A stretch of 21,347 nucleotides of DNA from Coriobacteriia bacterium. GTDB lineage: Bacteria; Actinomycetota; Coriobacteriia; Anaerosomatales; PALSA-660. Shown here piece by piece: positions 15,318-21,347 of this stretch. Below the pieces are notes generated by a model. The model was given only the letters and a program-made list of their open reading frames with translations. It did no database searches and had not been told where the DNA came from. The stretch is taken from NCBI GenBank assembly GCA_030652345.1, contig JAUSAU010000056.1:1-21347 (forward strand). Direction: 5' to 3'. The position numbers were made by a program, and so were the translations under genes. The stretch's first letter is position 1. Every line of letters starts with the position of its first letter.

Positions 15318-16655
15318 TTGCGATACATACCTGTGAGTTGCGAGCAGCGCGAAGCCATGCTTCGCGCTGTCTCCGCGTCTGAGGTCGACGACCTCTTCGA
15401 ATCGATACCGGCCGGCGTGCGGCTCGGCCGCCCGCTGGCCATCGCCGACGGCCTGACCGAGATGGAGGCCGCGGCGCGACTGCGCGCGCTCGCGGACGCC
15501 AACACCCCCGCAGGCCGCCTCGTCTCGTTCGCGGGCGCCGGCTGCTACGACCACTACATCCCTGCGGTCGTGGACCACGTGCTGCGCAAGCCGGAGTTCT
15601 TCACCGCCTACACGCCGTACCAGCCCGAGGTCAGCCAGGGAACGCTGCAGAACATCTACGAGTTCCAGTCGATGATCTGCGAGCTGACCGGCCTGGAGGT
15701 CGCCAACGCCTCCATGTACGACGGCGCCACCGCGTTCGTCGAAGGTGCCCTCATGGCGGCTCGCGTGACCAAGCGTCATCGGATCGTCGTGGCGGGAACC
15801 GTGAACCCCGAGTGGCGCGTCGTCCTGCAGACCTACGCGGACGCCGGCACACTCACGGTCGATACCGCGCCCGTGGCCGACGGTCTGACGACCGTCGCCT
15901 CGGTGGCCGCGATGCTCGATGACACGACCGCCGCGGTGCTCGTGACGACGCCGAACTTCCTCGGGCACCTCGAGGACCTCGCGGCGCTTGCCGAGGCGGC
16001 ACACGCCGCCGGCGCGCTGCTCGTCGTGGGGACGAACCCGATCCTTGCAGGCGTGCTCGAGCCGCCGGCCGCCTTTGGCGCCGACATCGTGGTGGGCGAG
16101 GGACAGGTGCTCGGCAACGCCATGTCGCTCGGCGGGCCGGGACTCGGCTTCTTCTCGTGCCGCATGGAACACCTGCGCCAGATGCCCGGACGCGTCGTCG
16201 GCCGCACCGTGGACGTCGACGGCAACATGGCGTTCGTTCTCACGATGCAGACCCGCGAGCAGCACATCCGGCGCGAGAAGGCGACGAGCAACATCTGCTC
16301 GAATCATGCGCTCAACGCACTGGCGGCCGCGGTCTACCTGTCCGCCGTGGGCGTCGCCGGTCTCGAGGGCGTCGGTCTCGCATGCGTGGCCAAGGCGCAC
16401 TATCTGCGCGACGCTCTCGTCGCCACCGGGAAGTTCTCGGCACCCTACACCGCATCGTTCGCCAACGAGTTCGCACTGCTCTACGACGGCGACGTCGAAG
16501 CGATGCACGCGACGATGCTTCAGCGCGGCTACATCGCCGGTGTGGACCTCGGTCTGGTCGATCCGGGCATGGACCGCCTCGTGCTCTTCGCCGTGACCGA
16601 GAAGCGCACCCGCGCCGAGATGGACGCGTTCGTGAGGGAGGTGGCATCGCTGTGA
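15318..16655 (+). CDS. gcvPA: Glycine dehydrogenase (decarboxylating) subunit 1
   Basis: The N-terminal half of a two-subunit P protein, 445 residues as is usual. P protein decarboxylates glycine on pyridoxal phosphate and loads the aminomethyl group on GcvH. Family blocks include FAGAGCYDHYIPAVVDH, AYTPYQPEVSQGTLQNIYEFQ and NASMYDGATA. This subunit has the PLP-enzyme fold but not the PLP lysine, which is in GcvPB. The start is TTG at 15318 (GAGG 9 nt upstream), giving MRYIPVSCEQREAML, close to relatives that begin MxYIP. It overlaps gcvPB by GTGA, so the two subunits should be made in equal amounts. Confidence 0.96.
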   Translation: MRYIPVSCEQREAMLRAVSASEVDDLFESIPAGVRLGRPLAIADGLTEMEAAARLRALADANTPAGRLVSFAGAGCYDHYIPAVVDHVLRKPEFFTAYTPYQPEVSQGTLQNIYEFQSMICELTGLEVANASMYDGATAFVEGALMAARVTKRHRIVVAGTVNPEWRVVLQTYADAGTLTVDTAPVADGLTTVASVAAMLDDTTAAVLVTTPNFLGHLEDLAALAEAAHAAGALLVVGTNPILAGVLEPPAAFGADIVVGEGQVLGNAMSLGGPGLGFFSCRMEHLRQMPGRVVGRTVDVDGNMAFVLTMQTREQHIRREKATSNICSNHALNALAAAVYLSAVGVAGLEGVGLACVAKAHYLRDALVATGKFSAPYTASFANEFALLYDGDVEAMHATMLQRGYIAGVDLGLVDPGMDRLVLFAVTEKRTRAEMDAFVREVASL

Positions 16656-18148
16656 CCGAGAGAAGTGCGTTCGCCCCGAAGGGCGCTCCCGTCCGCGGTC
16701 CGCGTCGTCTCATCTTCGAGACCGGTTCGCCGGAGTCCCGTTGTGTCGAGGCGCCCCCGCTCGACGTGCCGGCCGGCTCGCTCGACGACATGCTCGGTGG
16801 TCGCGTCCGCGTGTCCGCTCCGCGCCTCCCGCACGTCACCGAGGTGGAGATCGCTCGCCACTACGCGCATCTCGCGTCGATGAACTTCGGCGTGGACAAC
16901 GGCAGCTATCCGCTCGGATCGTGCACGATGAAGTACAACCCGCGCCTGAACGAGGACGCGTGTCGTCTCGAGGGCTTCGCCGGGCTGCACCCGTACCAGC
17001 CGGTGGGAACCATGCAGGGCGCGCTCGAGCTCATGGTCGAACTCGCGGAGGCGCTCGCCGAAGTCTCCGGGCTCCCGGGTGTCACGCTCCAGCCGGCCGC
17101 GGGCGCGCACGGCGAACTGACCGCGCTGATGATGTTCCGCGCCTTCCATACGGCCAACGGTGATGCCCGCACGCGCGTCGTCATCCCGGACGCCGCGCAC
17201 GGTACGAACCCGGCGACCGTGTCGATGTGCGGCTACAGCGTCACGACGATCCCGAGCGACGCGCAGGGCGGCGTGGACATGGCCGCCCTCGAGGCCGCAC
17301 TCGACACCGACGTGGCGGCGTTCATGCTCACGAACCCGAACACGCTCGGGCTGTTCGACCCGAACATCACGGAGATCACGCGGCTCGTGCACTCCGTCGG
17401 TGCGCTCGCGTACTGCGACGGCGCGAACATGAACGCCATCATGGGCAAGACGCGCCCGGGCGACATGGGCTTCGATGCGCTGCACATCAACCTCCACAAG
17501 ACGTTCAGCACGCCGCACGGCGGCGGCGGCCCCGGTTCCGGCCCCGTCTGCGTCACGCCGCAGCTCGCCGCGTTCCTGCCCGGCCCCGTGCCGGTGCGCC
17601 GGGACGACGGCTCCTACGGCATCGGCTGGCCGACGTCCTCCATTGGCCGCGTGCGCAGCTTCTTCGGCAACTTCGGCGTGCTCGTGCGTGCGTACGCGTA
17701 CGTGCTCGCGCTCGGCGGCGAGGGACTGCGTGAGGCCAGCGAGCAGGCGGTCCTCTCCGCGAACTACCTCAAGGAGAAGCTGAAGGACAGCTACGACCTG
17801 CCCTTCACCCGTCCGTGCATGCACGAGTTCGTGCTGTCGGGTTCGCGTCAGCGCAAGGCCAACGGCGTCCGCACGCTCGATATCGCCAAGCGCCTGCTCG
17901 ATCACGGCGTCCACCCGCCGACCGTCTACTTCCCGCTCATCGTCGACGAAGCGCTCATGATCGAGCCGACCGAGACCGAGAGCCTCGAGGACCTCGACCG
18001 TTTCGCCGATGCGATGATCGCGATCGCCAAGGAGGCCGCGGACGACCCCGATCTGCTCCATGGGGCGCCGTATACCACGCCGGTCCGTCGTCTCGATGAG
18101 GCGCGCGCGGTCAAGAACCCGGATCTTCGTTGGAAGCCGGCGGAGTAG
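16652..18148 (+). CDS. gcvPB: Glycine dehydrogenase (decarboxylating) subunit 2
   Basis: The catalytic PLP-binding half of the split P protein, 498 residues. The PLP lysine is K283 in HINLHKTFSTPHGGGG, followed by the glycine-rich loop. Other family blocks are LGSCTMKYNPRLNE and PDAAHGTNPATVSMCGY. The GTG start at 16652 overlaps the gcvPA stop (GTGA), with GGGAGG upstream. Separate PA and PB subunits are usual in thermophiles, Firmicutes and deep-branching actinobacteria, while mycobacteria and corynebacterial relatives with this system use one fused chain. No lipoamide dehydrogenase (L protein) gene is in the window. Confidence 0.96.
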   Translation: MTERSAFAPKGAPVRGPRRLIFETGSPESRCVEAPPLDVPAGSLDDMLGGRVRVSAPRLPHVTEVEIARHYAHLASMNFGVDNGSYPLGSCTMKYNPRLNEDACRLEGFAGLHPYQPVGTMQGALELMVELAEALAEVSGLPGVTLQPAAGAHGELTALMMFRAFHTANGDARTRVVIPDAAHGTNPATVSMCGYSVTTIPSDAQGGVDMAALEAALDTDVAAFMLTNPNTLGLFDPNITEITRLVHSVGALAYCDGANMNAIMGKTRPGDMGFDALHINLHKTFSTPHGGGGPGSGPVCVTPQLAAFLPGPVPVRRDDGSYGIGWPTSSIGRVRSFFGNFGVLVRAYAYVLALGGEGLREASEQAVLSANYLKEKLKDSYDLPFTRPCMHEFVLSGSRQRKANGVRTLDIAKRLLDHGVHPPTVYFPLIVDEALMIEPTETESLEDLDRFADAMIAIAKEAADDPDLLHGAPYTTPVRRLDEARAVKNPDLRWKPAE

Positions 18149-18151
18149 TAC

Positions 18152-18943
18152 GTGGCTGACGCCATCTGGCGACTGATACTCGACGGCCCGGTCGAGGGAG
18201 CCATGAACATGGCCCTCGACCGGGCCGTTCTCGATGCCCATGAGGCCGGTGCCGCCGCTGCAACGCTGCGTCTCTACTGGTGGGAGGTGCCCACCGTCAC
18301 GCTCGGGCGATTCCAGGAGATCGACCAGGTCGACCTCGATGCGTGCGCGGGCCGCGGATTCGACGTGGTCCGCCGACCGACGGGGGGTCGCGGCGTGCTC
18401 CACGACCGCGAGCTGACATACAGTGTGGTCGCGGGCGTACGTGACGGTGTCCCCCGAGGGGTCGCGGCGAGTTATCGCCACCTGTCCGCCGCCCTCGCTG
18501 CGGCCTATCACCGGCTGGGCGTCCCCGCGGAGTTGACCGCCCGGCCGAGAGGGGAGGCGGGCGCCGGAGCCTGTTACCTGCATTCGACACAGGCGGACCT
18601 ATCGATGGGTGCGGCCAAGCTCTCCGGCAGCGCGCAGGTCTGGCACGGCGATTCCGTCCTGCAGCACGGGTCGTTCGTGATCTCGCGCAACGCGGTGGCC
18701 GAGGCGGAGGTCTTCCGGCTGGACCCGGAGCGTGCCGCCGTGCTCGAGCGCGACACGATGACGCTCGATCGCGCGGTGGCGCCGACACCGTCTCGCGAGG
18801 AGGTCGCAGCAGCGGTCACGGAGGCGTTCGCCGACGTTCTCGAGGTGCGGTTCGAGCCGGGGTCGTTCGACGAGGCGGAGTGGCGCACTGCCGTCTCGGA
18901 TGCGCCATCGCGCCGCATCAGGACTGCCGTGCGGGCCGAGTGA
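18152..18943 (+). CDS. lipM: LipM-type octanoyltransferase / lipoate-protein ligase family
   Basis: A 263-residue BPL_LplA_LipB-fold acyltransferase. The conserved RRPTGGRGVLHDRELTYSV (74-92) forms the acyl site, and the catalytic-type lysine is K156 in GAAKLSGSAQ. An ACY cysteine (C141) aligns with the acyl-thioester Cys of Bacillus LipM, which lipoate ligases lack, so octanoyl transfer from acyl carrier protein to GcvH is the preferred reading. In Bacillus subtilis, LipM octanoylates GcvH first, which fits the position directly after gcvT-H-PA-PB. Lipoate-protein ligase activity remains possible. GTG 18152 follows the gcvPB stop by 3 bp and gives the family start WRLILDGPVEGAMNMALD. The early coding region contains a very long inverted repeat. 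Confidence 0.88.
   Translation: MADAIWRLILDGPVEGAMNMALDRAVLDAHEAGAAAATLRLYWWEVPTVTLGRFQEIDQVDLDACAGRGFDVVRRPTGGRGVLHDRELTYSVVAGVRDGVPRGVAASYRHLSAALAAAYHRLGVPAELTARPRGEAGAGACYLHSTQADLSMGAAKLSGSAQVWHGDSVLQHGSFVISRNAVAEAEVFRLDPERAAVLERDTMTLDRAVAPTPSREEVAAAVTEAFADVLEVRFEPGSFDEAEWRTAVSDAPSRRIRTAVRAE
18183..18228 (+). repeat. Long near-perfect inverted repeat inside the 5' end of the lipM-like gene
   Basis: The 16-nt arm ACGGCCCGGTCGAGGG (18183-18198) has an exact reverse complement at 18213-18228. The loop folds further: GCCATG (18200-18205) pairs with CATGGC (18208-18213), with AA at the apex. Taken together the arms pair over about 21 bp with only a 2-nt bulge on the left side. It begins 31 nt after the start codon. 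No T-tract follows. This is far stronger than other hairpins seen in the window. Confidence 0.85.
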
Positions 18944-18947
18944 ACCT

Positions 18948-18975
18948 CGACCCGACGGTGAATGTTGCCGGGTCG
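18948..18975. terminator. Possible weak terminator after the gcv-lipM operon
   Basis: CGACCCG (18948-18954) and CGGGTCG (18969-18975) are perfect complements with a 14-nt loop, starting 5 bp after the lipM-like stop codon. There is no T-tract. Position supports a terminator or 3'-end stabiliser; the loop is long. Confidence 0.35.
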
Positions 18976-19018
18976 GTCCTGGGAGGCGTATCGCGTCACC
19001 GTCGATGTCATCACCCGG

Positions 19019-19027
19019 TGGTACAAT
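19019..19027 (+). promoter_or_regulatory. Extended -10 promoter of the RsiG-like/FHA/MerR cluster
   Basis: TGG followed by TACAAT forms an extended -10 element 42 bp before the ATG at 19069. No -35 is needed for such promoters and none is clear. It indicates that the regulatory genes downstream start a new transcript rather than depend on the gcv operon. Confidence 0.55.
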
Positions 19028-19068
19028 CCCGAGTGAGTCGCTACGCGTCGCTCGAGGGGAGACCGATC

Positions 19069-19374
19069 ATGCCCGACCATCACGGCCACGCCGACGAGGC
19101 ACTCCTGAACCTCTCGGACAAGAGCAATGACGAGTTGCGCGCACTGCTCAACGAACTGGCTGAGGAGGAGCGAGAGGCGAGCTACCGCCGCCGCGTCCTG
19201 CATGGGCGCATCGACATCCTCCGCGCCGAACTCGTCCGCCGTCTGGCGGACGCGCATCGCGAAGGGGTCGACGTCATATCCGGCGCGGATATCGACAAGC
19301 TGATCGGGATCCTTGCGAACGACCTGCGGACGGCAAAGCCGAAGCAGGAGTCCGACGACGACAAAGACAGGTAG
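19069..19374 (+). CDS. RsiG-like small coiled-coil protein with c-di-GMP-binding signature
   Basis: A 101-residue, charged, helical protein. Residues 34-49 show E34, S38, R41, H45 and D49 spaced exactly as E-x3-S-x2-R-x3-[Q]-x3-D, the c-di-GMP-binding signature of the Streptomyces anti-sigma factor RsiG, with His in place of Gln. The helix before and after it (LSDKSNDELRALLNELAEEE and RIDILRAELVRRL) matches the expected antiparallel coiled coil. Only one copy of the motif is present, as described for Rubrobacter RsiG, which binds c-di-GMP as a homodimer; Streptomyces RsiG has two copies. If orthologous, it would hold a WhiG-like sigma factor when c-di-GMP is high. No sigma gene is in the window. 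ATG 19069 has GAGGGGAG upstream and its own extended -10 promoter. Confidence 0.78.
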   Translation: MPDHHGHADEALLNLSDKSNDELRALLNELAEEEREASYRRRVLHGRIDILRAELVRRLADAHREGVDVISGADIDKLIGILANDLRTAKPKQESDDDKDR

Positions 19375-19419
19375 TCAATGCGGCGAGGCCGCCGCACGGA
19401 AATCGAAGCAGGAGGGGCC

Positions 19420-19680
19420 GTGGCCGATCTGACCGAAGGCATCCGTAAGTTCATGGAGGACCTCGCCACCGACGAGCTCGAAGAGCGCGTCATCGAGTAC
19501 GTCGTCCGCGAGGTCGGCAACGGGCGCAAGCTCGAGGACGCCCTGAGCGACCCGTACGTCAAGAATCGCCTGAGCCAGGACAAGCTCGCGCACGTCCTCG
19601 CCACCCCCGAGATCATCGACGCCATCGAGCAGAGCATCACCGCCGCGTTCAAGGCGAAGGACTTCGGTTTCACGAGCTGA
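19420..19680 (+). CDS. Small helical protein of unknown function
   Basis: An 86-residue protein not matched to a named family. It is rich in Glu, Asp and Lys and predicted almost wholly helical (LTEGIRKFMEDLATDELEERVIEYVVREV, then a second helical part around LSQDKLAHVLATPEIIDAIEQS). It has no cysteines, signal peptide or membrane segment. GTG 19420 is preceded by AGGAGG with 4 nt spacing; ATG 19378 upstream lacks a ribosome site. It lies 45 bp after the RsiG-like gene and 27 bp before the FHA gene, all on one strand, so it is probably co-expressed with them. A role as partner or adaptor for a neighbour is a guess. Confidence 0.75.
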   Translation: MADLTEGIRKFMEDLATDELEERVIEYVVREVGNGRKLEDALSDPYVKNRLSQDKLAHVLATPEIIDAIEQSITAAFKAKDFGFTS

Positions 19681-19707
19681 CCGGCTTTTCGCGAGCAGGG
19701 AGTTCAG

Positions 19708-20154
19708 ATGGACATCTGTCCCGCATGTGGTGCCAACGTCGACGAGGGCGCTGAGACGTGCGCCTCGTGCGGCGCTGCGCTTCGCGAGGTGACGGCGTCC
19801 TTCCCGCCCGTCGTCGATGGCGTCGAATCGACGACGGCTGTCCCGCTGTCGGTCGACGGACCTCTTCTCGTGGTCCGGAAGGGCCCCGAGGTGGGGGAGC
19901 GGTTCTACCTCGACCGCGCCCGTCTCGTCATCGGCCGCGACCCGGTGTCCGACATCTTCCTCAACGACATCACGGTCTCGCGTGAGCACGCTCTGCTCGA
20001 AGTCGTCCCGGACGAAGTGAGTGTCGCGGACGCAGGCTCACTCAACGGCACCTATGTCAACGGAGTGAGCGTCGACAAGGCGGTCCTGCGCAGCGGCGAC
20101 CAGCTCCAGATCGGTCGGTTCCAGATGGTCTTCCTCTCCGGCGGAGGTGAGTGA
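19708..20154 (+). CDS. Zinc-ribbon plus FHA domain protein, GarA/OdhI-like
   Basis: A 148-residue signalling protein. An N-terminal zinc ribbon has four cysteines (C4, C7, C18, C21: CPAC, CASC). A linker with the Thr-rich motif ESTT (40-43) follows, then a C-terminal FHA domain (about 53-145) that binds phosphothreonine. The FHA core is complete: GR at 76-77, S91-R-x-H94, and NGTYVNG at 113-119. In mycobacterial GarA and corynebacterial OdhI, an ETT motif before the FHA is phosphorylated by Ser/Thr kinases and then bound by the protein's own FHA, switching control of 2-oxoglutarate metabolism. The linker here resembles that, but the zinc ribbon is not part of those proteins. It is 3 bp from the MerR gene. 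Confidence 0.88.
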   Translation: MDICPACGANVDEGAETCASCGAALREVTASFPPVVDGVESTTAVPLSVDGPLLVVRKGPEVGERFYLDRARLVIGRDPVSDIFLNDITVSREHALLEVVPDEVSVADAGSLNGTYVNGVSVDKAVLRSGDQLQIGRFQMVFLSGGGE

Positions 20155-20157
20155 CCG

Positions 20158-20865
20158 GTGTCGCGATCGCGCGATTACATGACGATCGGCGAACTGGTCG
20201 AGAGTCTCGTACCGGCGCACTCGGACCTCACCATCTCCAAGGTCAGGTTCCTCGAGGACGAGGGTCTCATCACGCCCGAGCGCACAGCAGGCGGCTATCG
20301 CAAGTTCACGGCCGGCGACGCTGCCCGCGTCGATCTCGTCCTGCGGTTGCAGAAGGAGAACTTCCTGCCGCTCGCCGTCATCCGGGAGAAGCTCAAGGAC
20401 TTCGACAAGGGCCGCGTCCCCGAGGAGCTGCGGCCCATGGTGACGCGCCCGTCCGCGGTCGCCCTGCCGTTCGAGGACGGGGACTCGGTGCCGCTCGAGG
20501 ACGTTCCGAGTTCACTCGGTTTCCCGATCTCGTTCGTCCGCGAGCTTGCCGAGTACAACCTCGTCACCATCGCACGCGGCGAGAGCGGCGACGAACTCGC
20601 GCGCGGTGACGTCGAGGTCGCACACACGTGCTGGGAGATGCGCCGTTTCGGCGTCGAACCCCGGCACCTGCGTATGTACTCGACCTTCGCCGAGCGCGAA
20701 GCCGCCCTGTTCCAGCAGATACTCATGCCGGCATACCGGCACCGCACCCCCGAGACGCGCCAGAAGCTCGTGGACTCGATCGCCGATCTGACGCGGCTGA
20801 CCGACGATGTGAAGCGGCGCTTGCTCAAGCGGGCGGTCGGGGATGCGTTCGAAGACGTGGTGTAG
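20158..20865 (+). CDS. ftsR: MerR-family transcriptional regulator, FtsR-like
   Basis: A 235-residue regulator. The N-terminal winged helix-turn-helix spans about 8-75, with LTISKVRFLEDEGLITPERTAGGYRKF and FLPLAVIREKL, the pattern of Mycobacterium tuberculosis Rv1828 and Corynebacterium FtsR. FtsR activates the cell division gene ftsZ in Corynebacterium. The C-terminal half (about 95-235) has no metal-binding cysteines of the MerR/CueR type; its only cysteine is isolated (HTCWEM), so classic metal or drug sensing is unlikely. The GTG start at 20158 follows the FHA stop by 3 bp. In mycobacteria and corynebacteria the equivalent gene also directly follows garA/odhI, which supports orthology. 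Its targets here are unknown. Confidence 0.82.
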   Translation: MSRSRDYMTIGELVESLVPAHSDLTISKVRFLEDEGLITPERTAGGYRKFTAGDAARVDLVLRLQKENFLPLAVIREKLKDFDKGRVPEELRPMVTRPSAVALPFEDGDSVPLEDVPSSLGFPISFVRELAEYNLVTIARGESGDELARGDVEVAHTCWEMRRFGVEPRHLRMYSTFAEREAALFQQILMPAYRHRTPETRQKLVDSIADLTRLTDDVKRRLLKRAVGDAFEDVV

Positions 20866-20873
20866 CGATTCCC

Positions 20874-21347
20874 ATGACGGAGACAGAGCAGGAACTCAGG
20901 CCCGATGACGGGCTGCCCGTCTCGGACAGGGTCGCCTCCACCGACTTCGCGCATCCGTCCGAGCGTGTCGCAGCCCAGATCCTCGACTTCTATCGGATCG
21001 ACTGGGAGTACGAACCCACGACGTTCCCCATCGAATGGGACGGCGACGGCGAGGTGATCGCATCGTTCTCGCCGGACTTCTACCTGCCGGACTTCGACCT
21101 CTACATCGAGCTCACGACGATGTCGCAGAAGCTCGTGACGAAGAAGAACCGCAAGGTCCGACGGCTCAAAGAGCTCTATCCCGACGTGAACATCAAGATC
21201 TTCTATCAGAAGGACTTCCGTCGGCTCCTCTTCCGTTTCGGCATACCGTCGCAACCCCAGATGCATTCCGAAGGCGGAGGTTTCCGCGCCGCACCGCTAC
21301 CCGGTGCTGCTCCCGAGGAGGGCGTCTGGGACGGCGGGGACGACGCG
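20874..21347 (+). CDS. Protein with possible PD-(D/E)XK-like N-terminal domain, 3' end beyond the window
   Basis: The first 158 codons of an open frame with no stop before the window edge. Residues about 27-125 form one alpha/beta domain: HPSERVAAQILDFYRIDWEYEP, FSPDFYLPDFDLYIELTT, KKNRKVRRLKELYPDVNIKIFY. A PDFYLP turn followed by a strand with IEL and then a lysine-rich helix is like the PD-(D/E)XK nuclease fold, although ELT replaces the usual ExK, so activity is doubtful. After it comes a Gly/Pro/Ala-rich linker. I recall similar N-terminal regions ahead of hypoxanthine phosphoribosyltransferase-type domains in some actinobacterial proteins, but cannot check this here. ATG 20874 has no clear ribosome site; it follows ftsR by 8 bp. 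Confidence 0.7.
   Translation, partial: MTETEQELRPDDGLPVSDRVASTDFAHPSERVAAQILDFYRIDWEYEPTTFPIEWDGDGEVIASFSPDFYLPDFDLYIELTTMSQKLVTKKNRKVRRLKELYPDVNIKIFYQKDFRRLLFRFGIPSQPQMHSEGGGFRAAPLPGAAPEEGVWDGGDDA

Noticed and set aside
16529..18583. A 684-codon minus-strand open frame across gcvPB and lipM.
   Set aside because: High GC makes long antisense frames common; the translation is Arg/Val/Asp-rich with no family motif, while the plus strand encodes clear enzymes.
19037..19052. Direct repeat GTCGCT with 10-bp period in the leader of the RsiG-like gene.
   Set aside because: Short, GC-rich and downstream of the -10 element; no known regulator pattern, so chance is likely.
19808..19837. 11-bp inverted repeat (CCGTCGTCGAT and its complement) in the FHA gene linker.
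   Set aside because: A stem of this length is expected about once by chance in a GC-rich window, and it comes from repeated GTC/GAC-type codons.

Overview
The window is about two-thirds GC, with frequent GTG (and one TTG) starts. It looks like a chromosomal stretch from an actinobacterium. The best pointers are an odhI/garA-like FHA gene next to an FtsR-type MerR regulator, close to a glycine cleavage operon, and a small protein carrying the RsiG-type c-di-GMP-binding signature. The glycine decarboxylase is split into GcvPA and GcvPB rather than fused as in mycobacteria. That split, together with a PaaK plus tandem-ACT gene pair, suggests a deep-branching and possibly anaerobic lineage (Coriobacteriia- or Rubrobacteria-like). 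This placement is an inference and was not tested. I saw no rRNA, tRNA, CRISPR array, insertion sequence, integrase or phage gene. No stretch over 300 bases lacks a gene.

Layout. 1-1394 (minus): 5' part of an ABC-F ATPase, cut by the window edge. 1534-2982: a small SAM methyltransferase, then a double-CDGSH iron-sulfur protein. 3070-7282: a tightly overlapping run of a CorA-type transporter, a CDP-alcohol phosphatidyltransferase, and a sugar nucleotidyltransferase fused to a phosphomutase-like domain whose catalytic loops have decayed. 7396-9261: a membrane-anchored VanW/G5 envelope protein behind an extended -10 promoter with two 11-bp-spaced direct repeats. 9329-11076: a PaaK-family CoA ligase and a tandem-ACT protein, ended by a strong hairpin facing a convergent operon. 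11158-12336 (minus): a pseudopilin followed by a membrane protein with a degenerate GGDEF domain. 12487-13695: a D,D-carboxypeptidase, divergent from the pilin.

13775-18943 is a complete glycine cleavage operon (gcvT, gcvH, gcvPA, gcvPB) plus a LipM-type octanoyltransferase, the enzyme class that starts lipoylation of GcvH. The lipoamide dehydrogenase is not in the window. The 5' coding part of the lipM-like gene holds an exceptional 21-bp-arm inverted repeat.

19069-21347 is a regulatory cluster with its own extended -10 promoter: an RsiG-like small coiled-coil protein, an 86-residue helical protein of unknown function, a zinc-ribbon/FHA protein resembling GarA/OdhI, an FtsR-like MerR regulator, and the start of a protein with a possible PD-(D/E)XK-like domain. 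It could link c-di-GMP and Ser/Thr phosphorylation to central nitrogen/one-carbon metabolism and cell division. That is the most interesting hypothesis here, but it rests on motifs and gene order only.
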